From Aphrocallistes beatrix (lineage: Eukaryota; Porifera; Hexactinellida; Sceptrulophora; Aphrocallistidae): 64,000 nucleotides of DNA. The position numbers were made by a program, and so were the translations under genes. The notes beneath the pieces are model-generated. The model did no database searches. It saw only the letters and a program-made list of their open reading frames with translations, and was not told the origin of the DNA. Below are positions 31,443 through 41,912 of this stretch, one piece after another; within the stretch, counting starts at the first letter, position 1; the number at the start of each line of letters is the position of its first letter. The stretch covers positions 6,607,524 through 6,671,523 of the forward strand of contig OY725488.1 in assembly GCA_963281255.1 (NCBI GenBank). The letters are read 5' to 3'.

Positions 31443-32025
31443 ACAAGCGCGCTTCGCTTACGCTGCGCGGCTCGCGGACACTGCGGACGCCTGTGAGTAT
31501 CAAAGAAACGGTTGATTGTTTTCTTCTAACTCTACTAAAAATGTCATTTATCTACGGTGAACCATGAATTCAGAACTGGAAAATAAAAATTAGGTCCATG
31601 ATCAAAATAAATCGAAATCTACACACCTAAAAAACAAATGTAAAAAGTTGAAAGCTAGTCCCTAGCCTATTTTTGAGATTTGTTTACTTTATGTATCTAT
31701 TGTAAACAAAAGTAAACAAGTAATTTAGTATATGGCTTCGAAAATACGATATTCGAAATCTACACCCCTAAAAATTGGCCTTACATTCAGGATTAGTTGG
31801 CTTAATATGAAGTAAATTATATTTATCATCAACCTAATTTTTCTGCTACAGTTTTTTAATTAATGTTTTCATTAATGTAACCGTAGACAAATGACAATTC
31901 AGCATTCCTTAGTAGAGAACCAGAAAGAGTATCGTTTCTTTGATATTCTTAGGCGCTCGCAGGAGGACTCTGTGGACACGCAGTGTCCGCAAGCCGCGCA
32001 GCGCAAGCAAGCGAAGCTTGTTTGT
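31443..32025. mobile_element. Hairpin-ended non-autonomous transposon (583 bp) just past LUC7L3
   Basis: Terminal inverted repeats of roughly 90-100 bp: left begins ACAAGCGCGCTTCGC, right ends GCGAAGCTTGTTTGT. Each end carries the GC-rich module AAGC...GCGCGGC...CGGACAC(TG)...GGCGCC followed inward by TATCAAAGAAACG. The middle contains the ~150-bp AT-rich sentence (ATATTCGAAATCTACACCCC; TTTGTTTACTTTATG) also found at 51300-51530, 53340-53540 and 54150-54350. It ends 44 bases after the LUC7L3 stop, so it probably supplies that gene's 3' UTR. No coding content. Confidence 0.75.
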
Positions 32026-32069
32026 ATATAATTAATGCTATTAGACTTACTACACAGGGATTGATTGAA

Positions 32070-34685
32070 TCAATGTCTTCTCTTTCGACTTCGACTCCTG
32101 CTTCGACTCCTACTTCTACTCCTGCTTCTGCCGTCTCTATGTCTCCGCTCCTTGCGACTTTTGTGCTCGGTCCGGCTGCTCTTCTTATGCTTGGAATGGG
32201 AGCGGGAGCTCTTGTGTCTCTCCTCGCGAGACTCTCTGGGTCTGTGCCCCTCGTGGCTGTGGGTTCTGCCCCGGTGCTCCGCTCTCTCAGGAGAGTCGCA
32301 CCCGCTATCACGACTTTGTTTCTTGCTGGATCGCTCATCGCATCTAGGAACCTTCTCATCTCTCGAAGATTTTTTTTTACTAATATCACTCAATTCGATA
32401 TCTCCATAGAGAGATGCCTAAAGCAGTCAGATACAAAAGACGTTAAGATTGAATTGATTCCATAATATGCGAAATTCAGAAAATCACTCACTGAGTTCAG
32501 ATAAAATGAAGATTCAAATTATAGTGGCGAATAAATGTCGAATAATATATATATACACACAAATAAGACACTAGCTGGTAGTATGTGTATTCTTACAACC
32601 ACTATGCCAGCATGTTCGTCTGGAAATAAAACTGAATTTATTAAAACAGTACGTACCAAAAATTGAAGTATTTTATTCGAAATCTAAATATACTAAAAAG
32701 AAACGGGTCAGTGTACCTGCAGAGTACCAGGAAGAAAGTTGTAAAGTTGGCAAATAAAATAGCAATGACTGACTGAGGTAGAACTATGATAGAAATGAAA
32801 AATTCTTAATAACATTGCATTATAATCCTCCAACATAATTTGTGCCATTAATTAAACTAGTACTCAATCTAGCATGCATTCCCGAATACTATCAAGGTTG
32901 GGGTAGATCTAATTTAATCATATAATATTATTAATAATATATTCCTTACAAACCTTCAGCTCGGCCACTGCATTTCTGATCTTTGCGTATCCGATGTGCA
33001 TCTTCCCGGTCATGTGGTCGTTAATTCTCCGGGGCGTGTCATTCACGATCAGAAAAGCACCGCAGACCTGGCACAGTTCGAGACGTCTCTCTGGCTCATT
33101 TATAAGTAAGAGGTTAGGGTCGTTGGGACTTTTACCAGATATCTGTGTCTAGAGATAGAATCAGTGCTGAGGAATGTGATCAGTAGAGAACAGAGAATAA
33201 GTAATGGAACATTCTTAAGTAACTATCGTGCGATGATGAGTTGCGAATACATCCACGAACCATCAGAACAATTTTCTCCTTCTTGAGTTGCTCAACTTTG
33301 GACATCAATTCTTGTGCTTCATCTAGTTTCCCTTCACCCCCAAGCTTCTCTGTCTAGAGAGAGTTTAGTGGGATTCAAACCATCACATACATAATTACGT
33401 AGCTATTAAAATAAAAGAATATGCGTAATGATTTGCATACAACGTATATTGGTGTACCTCTTTCAAAAGCTCCGTTATCTGATCAGAGAGAAGCTTAACA
33501 TTCTCATCGCTCTCCTATACGTAGACAGAGTATGGAAAAAATAAATGTAATTAATTACAACCAATTTGTCATGCGATTGCATTTACAACGAGAGTACCTT
33601 GATTTATCAGTGCATCCGTAAAAGTATTGAAGTACAATCTCCAGTGCAAATACACACCTGCTAAATACTAATTCAGAAATAGGAATACCTCACTAGCGAT
33701 GTGGTTGGACTTATCTAGCCTCTCCACTCCTCTCTTTAGCTTGCGGGTGAGATCCTGGATCATCCCCTCCAGCATCAACAGAAAATCTCTCTCGTATCGC
33801 ATCGATCCTCTCTGATCACTCGCAAGGTAGCTTAAACAAAATTATAATTACTCTCAGCCTGTATTGGAAGTAAATGGTCTCAGAATCAGACTTACCATGT
33901 TCTTAGCTTTGGATCATGAAGATTTAAACATGGACCTACGTATCATATTAAACATGATAGTCTGTTATAGCTGTACATTATTAGAACTCAAAATAAGGTC
34001 AACGCTTTAACACGGAAATGTTGTCTCGCAATACTCCGAATACAAATGATACAAATAAATATGCATTTCAATAACAACTCACCCAGGTCTGCCTTTGTAT
34101 TGGTAAATAAGTCGTGTGGACAAAATCCACAAAGGAAGTATTTGCAAATCTATTTGATAATACTAACTATAAAATTAGGAATCAAACACTGTGACTGTCC
34201 TTATCTATTCTAGTTCACAGGGATTCCAGAACTGGCAAAAAAGTTGTACGGATCTTTTTACTTGCTACCAATTTTATTTACTAGTTGGGGGTGGGGTGAA
34301 TAGTTATTGATCGTGTAGTGTAAGACCGAAACGATTGTGTATCTAGCGATTTGTAGAAATATTTGAGTAATTTCAGAATCAGAATTTTGTTAATGTTAAC
34401 CATGTCCAGTTTCTCAAGGTGTCCGGAATATTTACTTGCTACTTTTTTTGCGCCATCCAGAAAATTTGCTTGCTACCTTTTTTTCTTCAAAAAAATAAAA
34501 GTAGTAAGTAGCAAGTAAATCCCTGTTAGTTCATTAAGCACATGATTATAAATAATTATTGCACTGAATAACGCTCATGCGTGTTTAACATTGACCTTCT
34601 CATCTGACCAGTGTAGCTGCGAGTCTCCGTCTTCATTCCTGTTGTACCCCAAGAGGTCATCCACCATAGCTGAGAGCACAGACAT
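32070..34685 (-). CDS. LUC7L3: LUC7-like protein 3 (U1 snRNP-associated splicing factor)
   Basis: Eight exons on minus: 34685-34596, 34149-34083, 33935-33896, 33830-33689, 33514-33458, 33353-33261, 33148-32954, 32417-32070; 1,032 nt, 343 residues, exact frame closure. The family sits on the U1 snRNP and influences 5' splice-site choice. Exon 1 MSVLSAMVDDLLG is the LUC7 N-terminal helix. Exon 2 is the first zinc finger (ICKYFLCGFCPHDLFTNTKA). Exon 4 has YERDFLLMLEGMIQD, followed by coiled coil in exons 5-6. Exon 7 is the second zinc finger (C189, C192, H208, H214; CQVCGAFLIVNDTPRRINDH), whose GAFLIV wording matches LUC7L3 rather than LUC7L/L2. Exon 8 is an RS domain ending RKRRH. The start lies 149 bp from the DNAJC21 stop. 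Confidence 0.92.
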
Positions 34686-34833
34686 CCCCTGTGCTAAGAA
34701 GCTACTATCTACGCACACAGTTATAACTCCATGGAATGAGCTTAAAGAGGACGTACGTACTATAAGCGAAGTGTAGAAAAGTGTGAAACAAATGATATGA
34801 TACAATCAACTAGCAGAAATGGCAAAAGAATTG

Positions 34834-36288
34834 CTAAGATTTGACTATGGCGTGTCCTGTAGCTTCAATGTGTCTAAAGAGCTTGTTCCTTGTCGCGAAC
34901 TGCTGCCGGCACACCCTGCACAATATAGTCTCCGGGTTAGAGGGACTGCTCTTACTCTTGCCCCCTGCTGCCTGTGGAGGAGCTATTCTTATTTTCTGAG
35001 GTTTAGCTTGGATCTTGTTTTTCTTAACAGGTGCAGGGTTTATTTTGACTGCATCCCCCTGAGGGACCTCTGTAGCCTTATCAGCAGAGACCTCAGGATT
35101 CTCTGGCACCACATCCATAAGTTCATCTGCCACGTCGATCTGCTCACTATCCGAGTCGGATAGACCGCTGTGAGGAGGGAGAGGCTTATTCTTCCTTCTT
35201 TTCTTCTTCGATTTCTTACTACTCTTCGGCGCTGTGTCCACTGCTAGCTCCTGACTCAGCTCCAGCTGGTCTAGTCCCTCAATAGCCAGCTCTTCTCCGG
35301 AGAGAGAGAGCTCCGTCTGCTCCTGACCTTCTAGAAGCTTCCTTAGAAACGCAACGTTTTCTTTATGTTTTGAAGATTTCTGGTGATTTATAAAAGTCTT
35401 TTGACTATGGAAACTCTTCTCACAGGCAGGACAGTAGTTTTCTTCTAAAGCCTCTAAGTCTGACTCGGCGGAAGAGCTATCATCCTCCAGCCCGTTCTCT
35501 CTGCTCGGGACGCAACCCTCAAATAAACGCGTCGCGTGTCGCTTTTGTTCTAGGCGATTCTCTCGCCTCTTCTCTCCTCTCTCCCGCCGCTTCTCATCTA
35601 ACTTTCCTTCGTAAGCTTTCACCCTCGGATCCCTCTTTCGTACGAACAAAGCAAGGGTTCGCACTCTTTCATTTCTCTCTTTCTTCGCTTGTTCTCTCAG
35701 TTTCACATTATCCATCTCTGCTGCTCTAGCCACACGTCTCGTGGGAGCATCTCGAGTATCCCACTTCTCCTTCCAGACATAGCTGATGGGAGTGGAGTAG
35801 CTAGTCCAGTACGCGTAGAACTCATACACGACTGTATCGTAGTCGCTTGTCGAGTCTCCGAAAGTCGGAGGTTCTGTGTCGGCAACTTCTCTGAAAAGCG
35901 AGTCCTCCTGAGAAATGACATCGAACACATTCCTGTAGACAGGAAAGAATTCCGTTGGGTTATCTCCCACCCCTGAGTAGCAGGAGGTGGTGAAGAAGCG
36001 AAGCAAGTTGATCGAATTGTCCTGATAATTCTTATAGTCCGAGTCTCCGGAGAGTAGGATGGCCTCACGGTGCCTGTCGTACCAGGCCCTCTCCTGTTTG
36101 TCCATCAGGACCTCGAAAGCAGCTTGAAGCTCTGAGAACTGCTCCTTGGATTCCAGGGAATTTTGGTTCTTATCAGGATGCAGTTTTAGAGCAAGCTTCC
36201 GATAGGATTTCCTAATCTCTTCCTCGCCAGCATTTCTCTCTACATTCAGGATCTCGTAGTAGCACCGTTTTCTCCCGAATGTAGCCAT
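34834..36288 (-). CDS. DNAJC21: DnaJ homolog subfamily C member 21 (Jjj1 family)
   Basis: Intronless, 484 residues. J-domain co-chaperone; yeast Jjj1 and human DNAJC21 work with Hsp70 to release the shuttling factor Arx1/PA2G4 from late pre-60S ribosomes in the cytoplasm. J domain about 9-72 (YYEILNVERNAGEEEIRKSY; HPD at 38-40, ERAWYDRHRE). Then the DNAJC21 middle region (FYAYWTSYSTPISYVWKEKW), a charged coiled coil, a first C2H2 finger (CPACEKSFHSQKTFINHQKS), a Lys-rich acidic stretch and a C-terminal C2H2 finger (CRVCRQQFATRNKLFRHIEA). Both fingers and their order are diagnostic. The C-terminus is the standard one for the family, so the gene is complete. Confidence 0.95.
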   Translation of the reverse strand: MATFGRKRCYYEILNVERNAGEEEIRKSYRKLALKLHPDKNQNSLESKEQFSELQAAFEVLMDKQERAWYDRHREAILLSGDSDYKNYQDNSINLLRFFTTSCYSGVGDNPTEFFPVYRNVFDVISQEDSLFREVADTEPPTFGDSTSDYDTVVYEFYAYWTSYSTPISYVWKEKWDTRDAPTRRVARAAEMDNVKLREQAKKERNERVRTLALFVRKRDPRVKAYEGKLDEKRRERGEKRRENRLEQKRHATRLFEGCVPSRENGLEDDSSSAESDLEALEENYCPACEKSFHSQKTFINHQKSSKHKENVAFLRKLLEGQEQTELSLSGEELAIEGLDQLELSQELAVDTAPKSSKKSKKKRRKNKPLPPHSGLSDSDSEQIDVADELMDVVPENPEVSADKATEVPQGDAVKINPAPVKKNKIQAKPQKIRIAPPQAAGGKSKSSPSNPETILCRVCRQQFATRNKLFRHIEATGHAIVKS

Positions 36289-37358
36289 CCAATTAAACTG
36301 CTAGAGTTTGAATTCAAGGATTCAGCATTAATCAAATAAATTATGATGATATTGTAGGTTTGAAGGGTTAGAGAAACAGTAACTATGACCAGACGTGTGA
36401 GAAAAAAACTTAATAGTATAGTACGTGCGAGCATTCCTTGAATTAAGCGTAATTTTTCTATTTCAGCGTAAATGTTAATTAATAACTATAATAAATTAGG
36501 TTAACATTCGGTGAAAAGGGGCGACTAAAATTTCAAAAAAGTTTTAGGCAATGAACTTGTCTGATTTAAGAATACTTATTTGGTACTTATCTATACTTTC
36601 AAAAAGGTTTTCCCGCATAGCATAGTATTTTCAAATTTTATAGTTGTGAAGATATAGAGTAAATAAACAGGTGCTAAACCATAATGGATTGTACTATATA
36701 CCAGTGTCAAACTCAAATCGCCTACGGGAGCGAAAATTACTTTGGATGCGATGCAACTGAGCAAATATCGAGAACGGTAGAAAACCTGTCAAGTGAATTT
36801 TGATTCTAATTCTGAGATGAATTGGAATGCTACGGGAGAGAATAATGAGGATTGCGATTGCTTGGTGCTTAGGGATCAATCCGCAGTTTCTTCTGACATT
36901 TGTGGAGTAACATTTAAAATTTCAAGAATCTTTCCTCTACCAAATTCTAGCAGATAGAGTCAGACTTTAGAAACTATGTAAACATCCATTCGGAGTTTAT
37001 TATAACAGAATTTAGAGCAATCTGAATTCGCAGCTGTATCTCAATTGGTTGACATATAAATACAATTCGTTTGGGAGAAACGTAGTCTGAAATCGAGAAA
37101 AAAAGGCTTATATAAAGTCAATATACTTCTAATAATTTAGAACAGTGTTTATAAGTAGCTTGCGCTTAAATAAAAGCATTATAATTACAAATAATTTGTC
37201 AGTCTAGGTTCTCATTGGTCGAATAACGAATGGAATGAATGTAGTGTACATATCTGATTGAGTGTGACCTGTGCGAATATGTACCCTCGTAGGATTGAGA
37301 AGTAGGGGGTAGAATTTCGAATAGCTATAGACTCGAGAGGGTAAATAATAGGGAACCT
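36289..37358. other. Intergenic, nothing recognised
   Basis: About 1.07 kb between the DNAJC21 start and the PHRF1 stop, AT-rich, without open frames of interest or inverted-repeat elements that I noticed. Confidence 0.45.
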
Positions 37359-39837
37359 TTAGTCGCTGACGTCATCACTTTCGAAAAACTCTTGAAGAAG
37401 CAGAATCTGTTCGGCTTGTACTTTGGCTAGTCTTGGGGCTCTGTTTCGAATGCCCTCCTCCGCTCGAGGAAGAAAAGCATACACTTTCTTACCTGCAGGT
37501 CGCGGCCGTGGTCTGAGAGACCTGGAGCTGTGCTTCATTTTTCTGGGGTTAGAGTTGTCGGAGTGAGAGCTGCAAGGTTGGTAACTTAAGTCGTTACTCG
37601 TCCCATTAAGTCCTTTCTTGTCTCGCAGGTTATATTCGCGATCTGAGATGATATCTCCATTCGCGGTAGTATCTGACTCTGAACTAGTAGCGCCTACCGT
37701 GTGCTCTGACATCATAGGGTCTGTCCCCGGGACTAGGTCTCTGTCTGGGTTGGTTCCTTCTGAATCAGAGGTAACATTATCTGTTTCCGAGAGGAGAGGG
37801 TCTGTATCTGGTACCGCACAGGACTTTTCTGATGACAGTATCTTCTGTGCAGATGTATCGGATGCTTCACCATCTAAGACAAAGTAAAGAAACGCATTGA
37901 ATGAGTGTCACGAATGAGTGTAACAAGACTCTCTCACGTCTCACCGGTCTGGTCGGAGCTGGTGTAAACTGCCTGTGTAGTGAGAGGGTGCACGGAGTGG
38001 ATGAGGTCTGTGTTGGCAGAGGAGGAAGGGGAGGTGACGAAAGAATTGTTCCTGAAAAGCTTTCTTGTGTTTTCTCGAGCTTTTAATTTGCTGCGGCGAA
38101 TAGGCCTGGCTACCACTTGATATCTCTTCCTCATGGAGGTTCTATTTTAAGAAGGATAAGTCAATCCTGTACAGTACCGGATTAACACACTTTTAATCAA
38201 CAACTCACTTCCTGCATAATCTCTTGGTGCGTCGCGTCGTGTGGATACCTGAAGAGAATGAAACATCACTCAGATCTTCAGATCGGTTGCTGAAACGACG
38301 CCTCTGTCTTTTCTTCCTAGGCTTCTTAGCGGGTGGTCTGAGAGTGGGTCGTCTGATTGAGACCGAGAGCGACCGAGTCTCTCCCTCAGAGTCCCCGTCC
38401 GATGAGTTGGAAGGAGAGGAGGGGGCGATGAACCTCTTCCTACGCCTACGAATCCGGGTAGGGTCTTCGGTTCCAGATGAGTTATCAGATGCCGCCTAGG
38501 AGTACAAAGTACAAAATGTTGTGATAGGTTTTCTACCCTGAAACCCATGCTAGGCTAGAGAATGTGCGTAGAAGCATACTTGCGTTAGTTCTGTAAACTG
38601 GGGGAGATGTGGGTTTTCGTATACTACATTCTCACGAGAAGGTTGGCGAATTCGAGACCTTGGATTAACTCTCCATCTGAAAGCCCGCCCGTTGGGAGCA
38701 CAGTCCAAGCAGAACCAGACGTCCATCGGAATGAAATCCAGCTGAGGACGGAGACAGTCTATGTGGTACCTATTCGCGCATAGATAATACAGTTGGTAAC
38801 TTGGTTTGTGCAATGGAAACGAGAGCGCTTGGCTACTCGTGCTATCATTAATTACTTACGATTCGTTAATATTATTAATTGAAATATATTTAAAATTAAA
38901 AATCCGTGGTTAAATGCATTCGAAAGCTTTCATCTTTGTGATCAATGTCCGAGTTTATGCTGGTGTCCAAAATAAGCAAAAATGCGGTAGAATAATGATG
39001 ATTTTGCATATCTCGAAAATCATATCACTTCTAAAGGGTATCGGCTATCCATGTTATTAGTTAACATTCAAAAAGTTGATCAATAAACATATTTTAATCG
39101 GTAAGTTTAAAATACGTATCTAGTCTTAAAATGAAGTTTTAATCCTCACCCTTTGTTACAGCCATCACAAAGCAATAGGACGTCTTCCCGGTCACACCTA
39201 CCACATATCTATACAACATTGGAATGTCGATAAAGAATGCAAATCAGAAGCACGACAGAACAGAGAATTACTCGCGCATATTCGGTAGAAGACATACCTC
39301 ACAGTATGTAAGATCATCAGTCCCAATCGCTAATAGAGAAGAATCGAGTACATCTTCAACACGGATCTGAGATAAATTAAAAATTAATCAATAAACAGAG
39401 AAAATTTCGTGTCAATTGTTCTAATTTTACCTCACTGACTCTCGCTTTCGTGCGAAGGTTCCAGAGCTCAATCAAGTTGAATTTTATGCGGTCAATAGGA
39501 CAGGTGTTTGTTTGCTAAAGGATCGGAGGTGATTATGTATTACACAGCATAACGTTTAGCGGTAATTTATATTCACTTTAAGCATATACTACTTGTATAA
39601 TAATATCTGAATGTCTATGAGAGGAGATGGGATGAGATGTCTGACCTTAGACCATTCTGTGATGCAGTCTATGCAGAACATGTGCTTACAGGTAGGAAGG
39701 ATGGCCACTTCTCGCTTTCTACAAGTTTTGGAAGGAGTAGCTGTCTCTCCAATTCCGCTCAGACAAATAGTACACACACGAGAGTCTTCAGAAGAGATGA
39801 GTCGGGCCCTAATAGACTTTCGCGTGTTATGTGCCAT
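37359..39837 (-). CDS. PHRF1: PHRF1-like protein (RING plus PHD finger), short form
   Basis: Eight exons: 39837-39646, 39514-39431, 39366-39298, 39208-39150, 38769-38580, 38495-38209, 38141-37945, 37873-37359; 1,593 nt, 530 residues, exact frame closure. RING at 22-72 (CTIC ... PTCKHMFCIDCITEWSKQTN then CPIDR) is split by intron 1. The PHD finger at about 114-160 (CEICGRCDREDVLLLCDGCN, GYHIDCL, VWFCLDC) is split by two introns. PHRF1 in vertebrates ubiquitylates TGIF and binds methylated H3K36 in DNA repair. The rest is Ser/Arg/Lys-rich; the protein is about one third the length of human PHRF1 (~1,650), and the C-terminal SRI-like RNA polymerase-binding part is not visible. RING followed closely by PHD with this wording is diagnostic. 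Confidence 0.87.
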
Positions 39838-39994
39838 TGCTAAGCTAACTAAGTGAAGGTGTTAAACTAACGGGAAGTCATCGTGTATCAGGATATCATA
39901 TGAAACAATCAATCAGGAAAATCATTAAAAAACAACCAACAGCATTAAGGTGACGGCCCCTCAAATTTTGAAAAAAAATTGCCAAATCCAAATA

Positions 39995-40182
39995 CAGTCG
40001 ACTCCGCTTAATAGGGCCACTGTTTAATCGGGTCAGCCGCTTAATCGGGCCACTTTTGGCAGGACCGGAATAGCTCTCACACATAGAAGCTAATACAAAA
40101 TATTTTCGGTTAATAGGGCCCTCCGCTTAATCGGGGCAAAATGTCCTCTGACCGATGTGGCCCTATTAAGCGGAGTCGACTG
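39995..40182. mobile_element. Pogo/Tigger-type MITE (188 bp)
   Basis: Perfect terminal inverted repeats CAGTCGACTCCGCTTAATAG / CTATTAAGCGGAGTCGACTG, TA on both sides. Almost the same length and sequence as 7306-7491. The palindromic ends point to mobilisation in trans by a pogo-type transposase, which is not in the window. Confidence 0.9.
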
Positions 40183-40759
40183 TATATTGTAACCTAGTTT
40201 TTATTTCATTCTAGGATGTCTAAATAATCCGATAATGAGATATTTTGTCAATCCAATGATTATTTATGTACTTATAGCCGGTCAAATCTGGCCTTTCTCA
40301 TTCATAATCAATTAATATAAATTTTAAAAATTATCAATTAGCGCACATCCGTACGATCACCCTAACTCAAAATATATTCACATTTTAAGCACAAACATAT
40401 TGTAAAAAACACGCAAAATACTCTGATTAAGCTAGTAGCGAAGCCCGATTTTCAAATAAAAGGAAAGTTTTAAAACTGAATATTATTTTGCCTCCAAAAT
40501 TCCTGAATGGCTTGACAAAATATTTTTCAACATAAAAAAATATTAAAGTTAAAATTGAACAAAATAGCTTCGCTACTAGTTCTATCAATCGCTAATAATG
40601 ATAGTTGAATCGTCAAATCAACTTGATCCTAGTCAATAGTGTAGTTATGCCGAACGGCCCAACCACGGATATTGTATAGGATTTAGACTTTGAGTGACTA
40701 TAACTTCATATTTATTCCTAGTTCGAAACTCATATTATGCATTAATTCTTATACTAACT

Positions 40760-41810
40760 AGTGTGTTTCATAATTATTGGCACTAGACTTTAACTTAATG
40801 TAGTATCAAACTTGTAATTAGAAAGAGTATTATAATTTCAGTATAACTTCATGTATGTATTTTCTTACTATATATACATTGTTTTGAGTCACACTATCAT
40901 ACCATGTGATTACCCAGCATCTTTTCTAGAATGCAAACTCATTCTTTGTCTCAGTTTTTGTCAAAATTCCAACAACATTTTGCTATGGTATAGCAATGTT
41001 TTCTTCTATACCGCTTAATTTAGTTATAGAGATATCTAAGCATGTATATATCTTGTAGCTATGCAATTCTTAAGTGTTTGTTCAAAGTATTCAGCAAGAT
41101 ATAGGTTCTGAAAGTCAGAATTAGGAGTGTTCAAGTGATTACCCTACAAAAATCAAATTTCTCGAGAAAAAAAAATTAATTTGAGAAAAAAAATGTATTT
41201 ATGGTCAATACCCACAAATAGCACTAATTATTAGTTAAACTATTACTTTAAACAAGTTAAGTTCAAAATTGGGGTAAATTCCACTTTTTACATTGTTAAT
41301 CTCTGCGGGCCTCAATCACACTCCTAATTCTGACTTTCAGAACCTATATCTTGCTGAATACTTTGAACAAATCCTAAGAAATGCATAACTACAAGATATA
41401 TCAGGGCCGGCGGAATTGGTCCGGCTTTGGCCGGACCAATTTTATGCCATTATGGCTTATTTTCATATGCAAATTTGCTTTTGGCCGGACCAATAAAAAG
41501 TTGCTTCCGCCGGGCCTGTATATACATGCTTAGATATCTATATAACTAAATTAAGCGGTATAGAAGAAAACATTGCTATACCATAGCAAAATGTTGTTGG
41601 AATCTTGTCAAAAAACTGAGACAAAGAATGAGTTTGTATTCTAGAAAAGATGCTGGGTAATCACATGGTATGATAGTGTGACTCAAAACAATGTATATAT
41701 AGTAAGAAAATACATACATGAAGTTATCCTGAAATTATAATACTCTTTCTAATTACAAGTTTGATACTACATTAAGTTAAAGTCTAGTGCCAATAATTAT
41801 GAAACACACT
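40760..41810. mobile_element. Large foldback (palindromic) element, Tc1/mariner-like ends
   Basis: Left arm 40760-41129 and right arm 41318-41810 are near-perfect reverse complements of about 370 bp each, with ~190 bp of unpaired centre. Ends read AGTGTGTTTCATAATTATTGGCAC, a form common in Tc1/mariner-derived MITEs; the right end is followed by GTA. No transposase. The right arm is interrupted by a 117-bp hAT-like MITE. Confidence 0.88.
41402..41518. mobile_element. hAT-like MITE, family 'CAGGGCCGG', copy 2 (117 bp), nested
   Basis: Ends CAGGGCCGGCGGAA and TTCCGCCGGGCCTG. Flanked by TATAT on each side. The intact opposite arm of the host palindrome reads CAAGATATATACATG, that is, one TATAT only, which proves a 5-bp target-site duplication. 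Shares internal GCAAATTTGC... and ATGCCATTATGGC words with copy 3. Confidence 0.93.
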
Positions 41811-41912
41811 GTAGTTCTATCGATAAACAGTATAACAATGGTTGAATTAAGACTTTGATTTTTTGGGGTCCTGTCACCTTAATTAACTATCGCAAAAATA
41901 TTGAAATACTAT

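Larger units (their letters stand above)
39838..41912. other. Intergenic with MITEs and a 1-kb palindrome
   Basis: Between PHRF1 and FBXO3 and made largely of mobile sequence: a pogo-type MITE (39995-40182), then a foldback element (40760-41810) carrying a nested hAT-like MITE. I see no gene. Confidence 0.7.

Noticed and set aside
31949..32389. 146-codon minus frame ending in SLACAARLADTACPQS
   Set aside because: Alternative frame of LUC7L3 exon 8 that reads into the transposon end; the in-frame RS domain ends at 32070.
31983..32465. Plus-strand open frames of 160 and 114 codons
   Set aside because: Antisense shadow of the LUC7L3 RS domain, whose (AGR)n-like codons leave all frames open.
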